DNA from: JANMES01 sp038329865
Lineage (GTDB): Bacteria > Planctomycetota > Phycisphaerae > Tepidisphaerales > Tepidisphaeraceae
Reading direction: 5' to 3'
DNA length: 64,000 bases
Assembly: GCA_038329865.1 (NCBI GenBank)
Contig: JBBQNK010000020.1
Coordinates: 17,063-81,062 of the forward strand
The translations under genes and the position numbers were made by a program. This document shows, in pieces, positions 51,171 to 59,048 of the stretch. Position 1 is the first letter of the stretch. Each line of letters begins with the position of its first letter. The notes under the pieces were generated by a model. That model saw nothing but the letters and a program-made list of their open reading frames with translations, ran no database searches and was not told the DNA's origin.

Positions 51171-51240
51171 GGCGTTGGGCGTTGGGCGTTGGGCGTCAGG
51201 AAATGTTTTTCCAAACGCCCAACGCCCAACGCCTAACGCC
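51171..51240. repeat. GTTGGGC heptamer palindrome
   Basis: GGCGTTGGGCGTTGGGCGTT (three GTTGGGC units) pairs with AACGCCCAACGCCTAACGCC. It fills the fliH-fliI junction, ending 1 nt before the fliH stop codon and starting 10 nt from the fliI ATG. Confidence 0.95.
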
Positions 51241-51241
51241 A

Positions 51242-51946
51242 CTATCCCGAACCCTCCGCCGTCGACGGAAGCAACTCACTCACAATCCGATCGAGCTGCG
51301 TGTCTAAATCCGCATCGATATGCCCCTGTGACGTGAACACGCGACAGCCGCCGGGCGCGAGGGCCGCGTCTTCGATCAGCTCGACGTGCTCGAGGTTCGG
51401 CCATTGCAGTTGCAGCCGCGGCAGCACGTCGGCGAGGGTTGCCTTCTGTGACGGGTTGACGGCCACGCGCACGTCGGCGGCGTGGACGACGAGCTTCATC
51501 GCTTCGGAGAGATTCGTCTGCAGCACGCCCGCGTCGATCACGCCCTGCTGCTTGGTGACGCGCCGCGCGATCGCAACCGCCAGCTTTACGACCTCGGCCA
51601 ACCCGTCGCTTTCCAGCTTCATCCGCGATTGATCGAGCGACTGGATCGAGCCGGTGAGCGCTGCAAGGAGCTTGGTGAGATTCGCCCGCTGCTCCTCCAC
51701 GGCCGCGGTATGCCCGGCGGCGGCGCCGTCTTTGGTCCCCTGTGAAATGCCCGCGAGTCGCCCGTCGGTAAACCCCTCGGCGAACGCCCGCTCCTTCATC
51801 TCGCGCGATTCGACCTGAGCTTGGGTAAGCAACTGCTCCGCCTGCGTCTGCGCGCGCAGCAAGATCCGCTTGGCGGCCGCTTCAATGTCCGCCATCGAAA
51901 ACGGCGTGAGCGTGGCGGGAGCGTTTTGTGATTTGATCAGGCCCAT
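51242..51946 (-). CDS. fliH: Flagellar assembly protein FliH
   Basis: FliH regulates FliI in flagellar export. This 234-residue protein has the N-terminal helical part (EAAAKRILLRAQTQAEQLLTQ), a Gly-rich heptad stretch (FAEGFTDGRLAGISQGTKDG), and the C-terminal FliH domain (LAEVVKLAVAIARRVTKQQG; VAVNPSQKATL; DAALAPGGCRVFTSQGHIDA). It is the usual length and lies between fliG and fliI. Confidence 0.88.
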   Translation of the reverse strand: MGLIKSQNAPATLTPFSMADIEAAAKRILLRAQTQAEQLLTQAQVESREMKERAFAEGFTDGRLAGISQGTKDGAAAGHTAAVEEQRANLTKLLAALTGSIQSLDQSRMKLESDGLAEVVKLAVAIARRVTKQQGVIDAGVLQTNLSEAMKLVVHAADVRVAVNPSQKATLADVLPRLQLQWPNLEHVELIEDAALAPGGCRVFTSQGHIDADLDTQLDRIVSELLPSTAEGSG

Positions 51947-51952
51947 AAATTC

Positions 51953-52028
51953 AGGGGCGAGTATTCAGGGGCAAGAGGCAAGTAAATCCATTCTTCTACT
52001 TGCCCCTTGCCCCTGAATACTCGCCCCT
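51953..52028. repeat. AGGGGC-type palindrome
   Basis: AGGGGCGAGTATTCAGGGGC and the partner CTGAATACTCGCCCCT pair over about 32 bp with one mismatch. It fills the fliG-fliH junction, 3 nt after the fliG stop codon. Confidence 0.92.
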
Positions 52029-52031
52029 CTC

Positions 52032-53036
52032 CTACACGACCATTTCCTTCTCGCCGCCGCGGCCGGCGATGATGATTTCTCCGGCGTCTTCGAGGCGACG
52101 CACGATGTCGACGATCTTCTGCTGCGCGGCTTCCACGTCGCTCACGCGCACGGGGCCCATGAACTGCATGTCTTCCTTGATGAGCTGCGCGGCGCGCTCG
52201 GACATGTTCTTGAAAATCTTTTCCTTGAGCTCTTCGCTGGCCGTCTTGAGCGCGAGCGAGAGCTCGGTGTTGTCGACTTCCTTGAGCACGCTTTGAATGC
52301 CCTTGTCGTTGACGAGCAGGATGTCTTCGAACACGAACATGAGCCGGCGGATGCTTTCGACCAGATCGGGATCTTCGGCTTCGAGGCCTTCCATGATTCC
52401 TTTTTCTGTGCTTCGATCCGCGAGATTGAGAATTTCCGCGACGGTATCCACGCCGCCGGCTTTTTCGAAGGTTTGGGAGACGATGTCGGAAAGGCGATGC
52501 TCCAGGCCGCGCTCCACTTCCTTGATCACTTCCGGGTTCGTCTGCTCCATGTTGGCGATGCGTTTGACGACTTCGATCTGCTTCTGGCTGGGCAGGCCGA
52601 CGAGGATTTCGCTGGCTTTGGTCGGATTCAAGTGCGCGAGGATCAGCGCGATCGTCTGCGGGTGCTCGTCCTGGATGAACGTGAGTAAATTTTCCGACTC
52701 GGCCTTCTGCAAAAAGCTGAACGGCGTGGTGGCGACCTGCTGCGTCACCTGCTTGATCGCCTTTTCCGCATCCGCTTCCGGCAGGGCTTTTTTCAGCAGG
52801 GCCTTAGCGTAATCGAGGCCGCCTTCACTCAAGTACGAGTTGGCGAGGGCAAGGCCGTAGAATTCGCCGAAGACTTCCTTGCGGATGTCCATTTTGATTT
52901 CGCCGAGCGAGGCGATTTCGCGCATGACTTCTTCGACGGCCTCGGGCGGAAGCCGTTTGAGAATCTCCGCGGCCTGGTCCTGGTTCAGAGACAGGAGAAG
53001 AATCGCGGATTTACGAACGCCGGTCATGTCAGACAT
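52032..53036 (-). CDS. fliG: Flagellar motor switch protein FliG
   Basis: FliG couples the stator to the rotor. The 334-residue protein has an N-terminal domain (RKSAILLLSLNQDQAAEILK), the middle domain EHPQTIALILAHLNPTKASE motif, and a C-terminal domain with the charged torque helix (SLALKTASEELKEKIFKNMS; VRVSDVEAAQQKIVDIVRRL). Length is normal. It lies between fliF and fliH. Confidence 0.97.
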   Translation of the reverse strand: MSDMTGVRKSAILLLSLNQDQAAEILKRLPPEAVEEVMREIASLGEIKMDIRKEVFGEFYGLALANSYLSEGGLDYAKALLKKALPEADAEKAIKQVTQQVATTPFSFLQKAESENLLTFIQDEHPQTIALILAHLNPTKASEILVGLPSQKQIEVVKRIANMEQTNPEVIKEVERGLEHRLSDIVSQTFEKAGGVDTVAEILNLADRSTEKGIMEGLEAEDPDLVESIRRLMFVFEDILLVNDKGIQSVLKEVDNTELSLALKTASEELKEKIFKNMSERAAQLIKEDMQFMGPVRVSDVEAAQQKIVDIVRRLEDAGEIIIAGRGGEKEMVV

Positions 53037-53052
53037 AGTCGGAATAGGAATT

Positions 53053-53114
53053 AGGACTTAGGACTCAGGACTTAGTGGAACGCACTAAGTCCTGAGTCCT
53101 GAGTCCTAAGTCCT
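53053..53114. repeat. AGGACTT heptamer palindrome with unequal arms
   Basis: The left arm holds three heptamers (AGGACTTAGGACTCAGGACT), the right arm four. It is the sister of the 9584 element. It fills the fliF-fliG junction, 3 nt after the fliF stop codon. Confidence 0.95.
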
Positions 53115-53117
53115 CCT

Positions 53118-54773
53118 TTAAGTTCGATTCAACCATCGTTTCACGAGCGTCGCGGCGCCGTCGGGGTTTTCGCCTACGAGATTGGTTACCTGGTCGAGTA
53201 CTTGTTGCGCCTGCATGGCGCCTTCGTCGAGTTCCATGCCGGAGAGCGTTGCGCCGCCTTCGGAAGCGAAGCCCGCAACGGTTTCGCCGGCTTCGAGCGT
53301 GCCCGGGCCCTTCTCGGCCGATTCAGCGATCACCAGCGGGGCCGGTGTGCTGCGCTTGACCATGGTGGTGACCATGAACAGGCTGACGACGGCCAGCACG
53401 CCCACGCCCACTTCTTTGCCCCACCCGTTAAGCACGCCAGATATCCCGCCGCCGCTGCCGCCCGAGGTGACGCCCGCCGCCGCCGTCGCGGTGACGACCG
53501 CCATCGGCTCGGCGTACGTGCCGACGAAAACGTCCTCATCTTTCTTGATGTTCGTGCACGCGCGAATACCGGCGCGAAGATCCGCCAATTGCAGTTTCAT
53601 GAAATCCTGCAGATCCGCCTCGGTCGGCTCTTTGCCGCCGTTCTGGCCTTTCATTACGGCGACGAAATAATTCCGCGGGACACGGACAGAAGCGGAAAGC
53701 GTGGTGTAGTCGCCCGCGGGTTTCTTCGTCGCGGTGATCGTAGAGGCGGGGATGATTTCGTTGATGGTTTTGTCTGACGTATCCGTCATCGTGTTGCTGC
53801 TGCCGCCGGCGCCTACAACGCTCGCGGCGATGTTCGGCACGGCCCCCGCTTCGCCGTTGCCGCCGTTGCTTGTATTGGTTTCGGTCGAACGCGAATCAAC
53901 TGACTTGGCAAGAACGAGGGTTTCCTTCTCGTTGTTGCTCGTGCTTTTCATTTCCTTGGTTTCGGTATTCAGCGTGCCGGTGACGGAAACGACCACGCCG
54001 TCGATGTAATGCAGTTGGTTTTCAAGCTTGGAGGTGATCTGCCGTTCGTACGCGGCGATTGCGTCGATCTGTTCAGTGGCCCCGCCGAAATCATCGCCGT
54101 TACCTTCGGACCGTACCGAGCGGGCCCGGCCGTCGATCACTACTTTGATCTTGTTCCGGTTCATCCCCGCCACCGCGCCACACACCAGATCGGCGGCGGC
54201 GTTTGCGAATTTGCTGTCGGCCGACGTGCCGGAACGCATCGTCACGCTGATCGTCGCCGTGGGGGAAACCGAATCGTTGCCGAATCGCTTGATCGTCGTC
54301 GGGTCGATCATCACCACGGCGTTGGCGACGTTGGGGAACATGCCGATGACCTGCGCCAGCGTGATCTCGCGGCCGTGGTTCATCAGCGCTTCACGCTGCG
54401 CGGGCGAATCCCAAGTGCTGCCCTTGGCCATCATCAGATCGAAACCGGAGGTGGTGTCGTGCGGCAGGAGTTGATCGAACCCGAGGGCGGCGATCGCCTG
54501 CATCTTGCGGTCGGCCGAGACTAGAAGCTTGTTGCCTTCGACTTTGTTAGGAATGCCGCGCGACTCAAGCGACGCGGCCATGCGGGTGATGTCGGTGTCG
54601 CTGAGGGTCTGGTTCAGCACCGGCTCCATCTCGGCCGTGCCGGCGTAGCGGCTCCAGTAGACCATGGTCATGCCCATGATGGCGACGAGCGCCACGGTGA
54701 GCATTTTCTGCGTGGCGTTAAGGCCCGCAAGATTTGTCTGAATGGTTTCGAACTGCTTTTTGAGATAGTCCAT
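53118..54773 (-). CDS. fliF: Flagellar MS-ring protein FliF
   Basis: FliF forms the membrane ring that nucleates the basal body. The 551-residue protein has two TM helices (MLTVALVAIMGMTMVYWSRY; VGVGVLAVVSLFMVTTMV), YscJ/FliF ring-building regions (FDLMMAKGSTWDSPAQREAL; ITLAQVIGMFPNVANAVVMI) and the C-terminal FliG-binding helix (QVTNLVGENPDGAATLVKRW). A Ser/Thr/Gly-rich loop (about 290-340) is typical of the periplasmic insertion. It lies between fliE and fliG. Confidence 0.93.
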   Translation of the reverse strand: MDYLKKQFETIQTNLAGLNATQKMLTVALVAIMGMTMVYWSRYAGTAEMEPVLNQTLSDTDITRMAASLESRGIPNKVEGNKLLVSADRKMQAIAALGFDQLLPHDTTSGFDLMMAKGSTWDSPAQREALMNHGREITLAQVIGMFPNVANAVVMIDPTTIKRFGNDSVSPTATISVTMRSGTSADSKFANAAADLVCGAVAGMNRNKIKVVIDGRARSVRSEGNGDDFGGATEQIDAIAAYERQITSKLENQLHYIDGVVVSVTGTLNTETKEMKSTSNNEKETLVLAKSVDSRSTETNTSNGGNGEAGAVPNIAASVVGAGGSSNTMTDTSDKTINEIIPASTITATKKPAGDYTTLSASVRVPRNYFVAVMKGQNGGKEPTEADLQDFMKLQLADLRAGIRACTNIKKDEDVFVGTYAEPMAVVTATAAAGVTSGGSGGGISGVLNGWGKEVGVGVLAVVSLFMVTTMVKRSTPAPLVIAESAEKGPGTLEAGETVAGFASEGGATLSGMELDEGAMQAQQVLDQVTNLVGENPDGAATLVKRWLNRT

Positions 54774-54798
54774 GACAACGGCCCTCCTTGGCCAAAGT

Positions 54799-54873
54799 CA
54801 TTGGCGATTGGCGATTATGAATTGCCGATTGAATCCATTCATTCGGCAATCGCAAATCGAAAATCGGCAATTG
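54799..54873. repeat. GATTGGC-type heptamer palindrome
   Basis: CATTGGCGATTGGCGATTAT and the partner ATCGAAAATCGGCAATTG pair imperfectly, with GATTNNC spaced by 7. It fills the fliE-fliF junction and ends directly at the fliE stop codon. Confidence 0.8.
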
Positions 54874-55188
54874 TTACACCGAGATCTGCTTGATCTCGTC
54901 GTAAGCGTCCATCAATTTTCCTCGGATGGCCAGCAGCGTTTTGAACGCGAGATCGGCCTTGTTCATGGCCGTCATCACGCCGTCCACGTCTTCGGTCTTG
55001 CCGGATGCGAGATCCTGCACGGCCTGGCTGGCGTCCTGCTGCAACTTGGAGACTTCGCCGATGCTGTTCTTCAGCATGTCCGCGAAATTCGCTCCGCTTG
55101 TGCTTCCTGCACCAGTGGTGTTCGCCGGCGAAGCTCCGCCGCCGGCGATGTTGCCCAGGCTCAAATTGTTTCCGACTCCATTGATCAT
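54874..55188 (-). CDS. fliE: Flagellar hook-basal body protein FliE
   Basis: FliE joins the MS ring to the rod. The 104-residue protein has the usual C-terminal FliE helices (FADMLKNSIGEVSKLQQDAS; VDGVMTAMNKADLAFKTLLA; IRGKLMDAYDEIKQISV) after a Gly/Ser-rich N terminus. It lies between flgC and fliF, the family's normal place. The 104-bp gap upstream (55189-55292) is AT-rich, with no palindrome. Confidence 0.92.
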   Translation of the reverse strand: MINGVGNNLSLGNIAGGGASPANTTGAGSTSGANFADMLKNSIGEVSKLQQDASQAVQDLASGKTEDVDGVMTAMNKADLAFKTLLAIRGKLMDAYDEIKQISV

Positions 55189-55292
55189 TTTAAAACTTGT
55201 TGATCGTGCTGATCATTTCGATCGATTGTAACAAAACTTTTTAAATTTCTTGCAACAATTCCGGGTAATTCACCGTTCATCCACCGCGCAAA

Positions 55293-55697
55293 TTATGCCA
55301 GCAGACGCAGCGAGGAATTGATCATCGCCTTAGTGGTTTCCATCATCGTCACATTCGCTTCGTACGCGCGGCTGGCTTCCAGCGAGTTCACCTGCTCGAT
55401 CGCGAGATCCACATTCGTGTGGTAGATGTAGCCGTCCTTGTCCGCGTCCGGGTCGCCGGGCATGAACTGCGGGATAAACGGGCTCTGGTCTTCCTGGATC
55501 CCCGCGACGTGTACGCCGGGCTTTTCAGTATTGCCCGACTGCCCGGCCGCGATGGCGGCGAACTTGCGTCGATACGGGATCGGCTCGCCCTTGGCGTTCT
55601 TCGTCTGCGCCATGCCTGCGATGTTGGCGGCGCTGACTTCCATGCGCGTCCGCTGGGCGATCAGGCCGCTGGTTCCGATGTCTAGTGCGTCAAACAT
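55293..55697 (-). CDS. flgC: Flagellar rod protein FlgC
   Basis: FlgC is a proximal rod subunit. The 134-residue protein has the flagellar rod N terminus (DIGTSGLIAQRTRMEVSAAN, then IAGMAQT) and C terminus (NVDLAIEQVNSLEASRAYEA, then NVTMMETTKAMINSSLRLLA). Length is typical. It follows flgB, with a palindrome between. Confidence 0.95.
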   Translation of the reverse strand: MFDALDIGTSGLIAQRTRMEVSAANIAGMAQTKNAKGEPIPYRRKFAAIAAGQSGNTEKPGVHVAGIQEDQSPFIPQFMPGDPDADKDGYIYHTNVDLAIEQVNSLEASRAYEANVTMMETTKAMINSSLRLLA

Positions 55698-55730
55698 GTC
55701 TCACCTCTTCGATTTCTGATTCTTCATTCG

Positions 55731-55789
55731 GCGTGCGGGCGTCAGCCCGCCTGTTCATCGCGAAGGCATGCGGGCTGAAGCCCGCACGC
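55731..55789. repeat. GCGTGCGGGC...CCCGCACGC palindrome
   Basis: GCGTGCGGGCGTCAGCCCGC and GCGGGCTGAAGCCCGCACGC pair; each arm also contains its own small GCGGGC/GCCCGC dyad. It fills the flgB-flgC junction, 2 nt after the flgB stop codon. Confidence 0.88.
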
Positions 55790-55791
55790 TG

Positions 55792-56193
55792 TTAACCTAC
55801 GCGTTCCTTGAGCGCCATTTCCATCGTCGAAAACTGCTTGCGGAGCAGTTCGACGACCATATTGTGCATCAACCCATTCTTCACCGATTCGGTCACGAGC
55901 GTTTCCATCGAACGGTTGTTGCCGTCGTGGAAAAGAATGCCCGCACGCGGGTTTTCAACGTCCAACGAAATGTCATCGAACGACACGCTGCCCGGGGGCG
56001 AGCTGTTTTTCTGGGCCACCCGCTCCTGTAGCGTCTTTTGGAACTGCTCGACCGACAAATCCTTCTGCCGGTAGTTGGGCGTATCGATGTTGGCCATGTT
56101 CTCGGCCAGCAGCTTGTGACGTGCCGAGGTGAACTTCAGCAGTTCACTGAGCAGCGGCGCGTTTCCCTGATTGAGCAGATTGTCGATGAACAT
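55792..56193 (-). CDS. flgB: Flagellar basal-body rod protein FlgB
   Basis: FlgB is a proximal rod subunit. The 133-residue protein has MFIDNLLNQGNAPLLSELLK, LAENMANIDTPNYRQKDLSV and a C-terminal rod motif (MHNMVVELLRKQFSTMEMAL). The start is ATG 56193 with GGAG 9 nt upstream; the longer frame has no homology. Upstream, 56208-56223 contains a sigma-54-like motif, but it lies very close to the ATG. Confidence 0.93.
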   Translation of the reverse strand: MFIDNLLNQGNAPLLSELLKFTSARHKLLAENMANIDTPNYRQKDLSVEQFQKTLQERVAQKNSSPPGSVSFDDISLDVENPRAGILFHDGNNRSMETLVTESVKNGLMHNMVVELLRKQFSTMEMALKERVG

Positions 56194-56302
56194 CTTTGCA
56201 AACTCCGTACAAACCGCGTGCCACAATTTTGCCGCTTAGCGCTTCGGGAGATTTGATCACTCGCGAAGCCGGAACCGGCAAATACTGCGCGCACCGCGCA
56301 AA

Positions 56303-57673
56303 TCATGCGCTTTGCTCGACGAGTTCTCCTTCGTCTTTCCAGCGTTTGATTTTCATCCCCAGCGTACGAACGCCGATGCCCAGCGCGCCGGCCGTCTTAA
56401 TGCGATGGCCCTTGAAACGCTCGAGCGTGCTGAGGATCACCTGCTTCTCGATATCCGCCAGCGGCTTGCCCGCCAGCGACTCAGCCGCGGCGACGCCGAT
56501 CTTGCTCTGCAGCCACGGCTCGATAGTCTCCGCACGCACTACGCCGGGGTCGGCCTCGAGCACCACTGCACGCTCGATGATGTTCTGCAACTCCCGCACG
56601 TTGCCGGGCCAGTTGTATTTCTGCATCACGCGAACGGCCTCGGATTCAATATGCCGAAACGCGCTCTTGTCGCGCTTGGAAATGTTGCTCAGGAAGTGCC
56701 GGCACAGTTCCGGCACGTCTTCACTCCGCTGCCGCAGCGGCGGGAGTTCGATCGGGACGACGTTGAGCCGATAGAACAAGTCCTGCCGGAATTTTCCGTC
56801 GGATACGGATTGTTCCAGATCGCGGTTGGTCGTGGCGACGACGCGAACATCCACCTGCTGGCTGATGGAACTGCCGACGCGCTCGAACGTGCTTTCCTGT
56901 AGCACGCGGAGCAGTTTCGCCTGCAGCGAGGGAGCGATTTCGGAAATTTCATCGAGCAACAGCGTGCCGCCGTCCGCGAGTTCGAATCGGCCGCGACGAA
57001 GACGGTCGGCGCCGGTGAAGGCGCCTTTCTCGTGACCGAACAATTCGGATTCGAGAAGATTTTCGCTGAGCGCTGCACAGTTCACCGCCAACATCGGCCG
57101 CTCGCGGCGGTCGCTGGCTAAGTGAATCGCGCGGGCGACCACTTCCTTGCCCGTGCCGCTTTCGCCGCGGATCAGCACGGTGGCGTTGCTCTTGGCGACC
57201 AGTTCGATCCGCTTACGGATGTCGGTCATCACCTGGCTCTGGCCGACCATCGGGCGCGGCGTGCTGAACTCGTTCATCGAGCGCAGCGCCGCGTTCTCCA
57301 GCTTCAGCCGGCTGTGCTCCAGCGTGCGATCGACGAGCATCTTGATCTCTTCGCCGTCGAACGGTTTCTGGATGTAGTCGTACGCGCCCAGCTTCATCGC
57401 CTCCACGGCGGTCTGCACGGTCGCGAACGCGGTCATCAGCACCACGGGCAGGTCGGCCCGCAGGCGTTTCACCTCGGCCAGCAGTTCGATGCCCGTCATC
57501 TTCGGCATTTTCAAATCCGAGATGACCAGATCGAACCGGGCCGGCCCTTGTAATCTGGCGACCGCCGCCGCCCCATCGCCGGCGGCGATCACCTCATGTC
57601 CTTCGCGCACCAGCGTGGCGGCGAGCGAATCTCGCATCATTTCCTGATCGTCAACAACAAGTATTCGAGCCAT
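56303..57673 (-). CDS. Sigma-54-dependent response regulator (FlrC/FlgR/NtrC-like)
   Basis: This 456-residue regulator has a receiver domain (D8, D9, predicted phospho-acceptor D53, KPFDG), an AAA+ domain with GESGTGKE (Walker A), the sigma-54-contacting GAFTGA loop, and a C-terminal Fis-type HTH (RIKTAGALGIGVRTLGMKIK). It pairs with the histidine kinase gene just upstream, and together they probably switch on flagellar genes. Position inside the flagellar operon supports this role. Confidence 0.93.
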   Translation of the reverse strand: MARILVVDDQEMMRDSLAATLVREGHEVIAAGDGAAAVARLQGPARFDLVISDLKMPKMTGIELLAEVKRLRADLPVVLMTAFATVQTAVEAMKLGAYDYIQKPFDGEEIKMLVDRTLEHSRLKLENAALRSMNEFSTPRPMVGQSQVMTDIRKRIELVAKSNATVLIRGESGTGKEVVARAIHLASDRRERPMLAVNCAALSENLLESELFGHEKGAFTGADRLRRGRFELADGGTLLLDEISEIAPSLQAKLLRVLQESTFERVGSSISQQVDVRVVATTNRDLEQSVSDGKFRQDLFYRLNVVPIELPPLRQRSEDVPELCRHFLSNISKRDKSAFRHIESEAVRVMQKYNWPGNVRELQNIIERAVVLEADPGVVRAETIEPWLQSKIGVAAAESLAGKPLADIEKQVILSTLERFKGHRIKTAGALGIGVRTLGMKIKRWKDEGELVEQSA

Positions 57674-57691
57674 AGCAACGCCTCCGTGCGA

Positions 57692-58534
57692 TTAAATGCG
57701 AATCTCAAACCGCGCCCCGCCGCCGGGCGGGTTGGTGACGACGATCGAACCGTCGTGCGCTTCGACAATGCGATGAACGATCGCAAGCCCCAAACCCGTG
57801 CCGTGATCTTTGGTGGTGAAGAACGGATTAAAAATCCGATCGAGCACGTGCGGCGGAATGCCCGGGCCGCTGTCGTGAATCACCAGGTGAAATTGTTTCG
57901 CGTTGCTCTCGGCCGGCGGTTTGCGGAGCTCGATCTTGATCGTGCCGCCGCCGCTGATGGCTTCCGAAGCGTTGAGTATTAAGTTCAAAATCGCTTGGCC
58001 GATGAGGATCGGGTCGGCCAGCACGGTCATCGCGCCGGGGCCGGTGATTTCGCACGCCACTTCGCGTGCTTGCAGCGAGGCCGACGCGAAATCGACGGAT
58101 TGGTCGAGGATTTCGCGGATGTCCATCTCCACCGCGTTCGCGGCGATTTCTCGCGTGAATTGCAGCGTCTGGCTGACGAGCCCTTCGAGCCGCTTCACCC
58201 CGCCGGAGATTTTGCGGACAAGTTGCTGCGACGCCGGCCGGTCGGCCATGTCCTTGTCGAGCATGGAGGCGTACAGCTGAATCCCGCCGAGCGGATTGCG
58301 AATTTCATGCGCCATGCCCGCCGCCATCTCGCCCAGCGCGGCCAAACGATTCTTGCGTTCCAACTGCAAATTCTTTTCCGACAGCTCGATCTGCAACTTG
58401 CGGACGGTGTGATTGAGCTGTTCGTGCGCCATCTGCAGCCGCTCGGTCACTTCGCTGTAGGCGAGAATGATCTTGCCGAGTTCTTCAATCCGGCGGGCGT
58501 GATCGATCGAGGCTGGAGCGATCTGCGTGCTCAT
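57692..58534 (-). CDS. Cytoplasmic histidine kinase (FlrB/FleS/FlgS-like)
   Basis: The 280-residue soluble kinase has an N-terminal coiled coil, the phospho-acceptor H76 in AAGMAHEIRNPLGGIQLY, and a catalytic domain (NLILNASEAISGGG; DSGPGIPPHVLDRIFNPFFT; GTGLGLAIV). No TM segment or periplasmic sensor is present, so the signal is internal, perhaps the state of flagellar assembly. It overlaps the flgN-like gene by ATGA and precedes its response regulator by 18 nt. Confidence 0.92.
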   Translation of the reverse strand: MSTQIAPASIDHARRIEELGKIILAYSEVTERLQMAHEQLNHTVRKLQIELSEKNLQLERKNRLAALGEMAAGMAHEIRNPLGGIQLYASMLDKDMADRPASQQLVRKISGGVKRLEGLVSQTLQFTREIAANAVEMDIREILDQSVDFASASLQAREVACEITGPGAMTVLADPILIGQAILNLILNASEAISGGGTIKIELRKPPAESNAKQFHLVIHDSGPGIPPHVLDRIFNPFFTTKDHGTGLGLAIVHRIVEAHDGSIVVTNPPGGGARFEIRI

Positions 58535-58974
58535 CGCTGAACGTCCATCCTTCCGTGCGGCGAGCCGTACGCGGCCGCGGTGTAAACGCGATTGATCTGC
58601 TTGGCGGCGGTGGCCTGGTTGATTTGCTTGCCGATGTTGAGCTTGCGTTGCTGCAACACCAGCGCGTCATTCCGGTCGGCCGTGGTGATTTGTTCGAGCA
58701 GCTTGCGCGTCTCCGCCAGAAGCGATTCCGCCAGCGAGCGGTCATCCGCGGCGATTTCTGCGATGTAATTCGTCCATCGCTTCTTCACGGGGGCGATTGT
58801 CTGTTCCAAATCAGCAACCTGATCAAGCACGACTTGGCGAGATTGCAGCACGCCGAGTAGTTCTTCGGTTTGTGATTGCTGCACGTAGACGTGCTGCAGT
58901 TCGGCGAGCTTGGCGAGCTTTCGGTAGCAGCCCACCTGCTGTTCGAGCGCGGCGATAACGGGTTCGTGATTCAT
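58531..58974 (-). CDS. flgN: FlgN-like flagellar export chaperone
   Basis: This 147-residue protein is helical (VIAALEQQVGCYRKLAKLAE; LLGVLQSRQVVLDQVADLEQ) in the FlgN style; FlgN chaperones hook-associated proteins FlgK and FlgL before export. The ATG at 58974 has GGAG 5 nt upstream. The C terminus (INRVYTAAAYGSPHGRMDVQ) is plausible for the family. It overlaps the kinase gene by ATGA. Confidence 0.7.
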   Translation of the reverse strand: MNHEPVIAALEQQVGCYRKLAKLAELQHVYVQQSQTEELLGVLQSRQVVLDQVADLEQTIAPVKKRWTNYIAEIAADDRSLAESLLAETRKLLEQITTADRNDALVLQQRKLNIGKQINQATAAKQINRVYTAAAYGSPHGRMDVQR

Positions 58975-58984
58975 TACGTCTCCA

Positions 58985-59046
58985 TGTAACACGGGCGTCT
59001 CGCCCGTGTCCGAACACTCTGACACGGGCGAGACGCCCGTGTTACT
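58985..59046. repeat. GGGCGTCTCGCCC-type palindrome
   Basis: GTAACACGGGCGTCTCGCCC and its extension pair exactly over 27 bp with the right arm, which ends GACGCCCGTGTTAC. It starts 10 nt upstream of the flgN ATG and ends 2 nt from the stop codon of the TPR gene. Confidence 0.93.
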
Positions 59047-59048
59047 TA

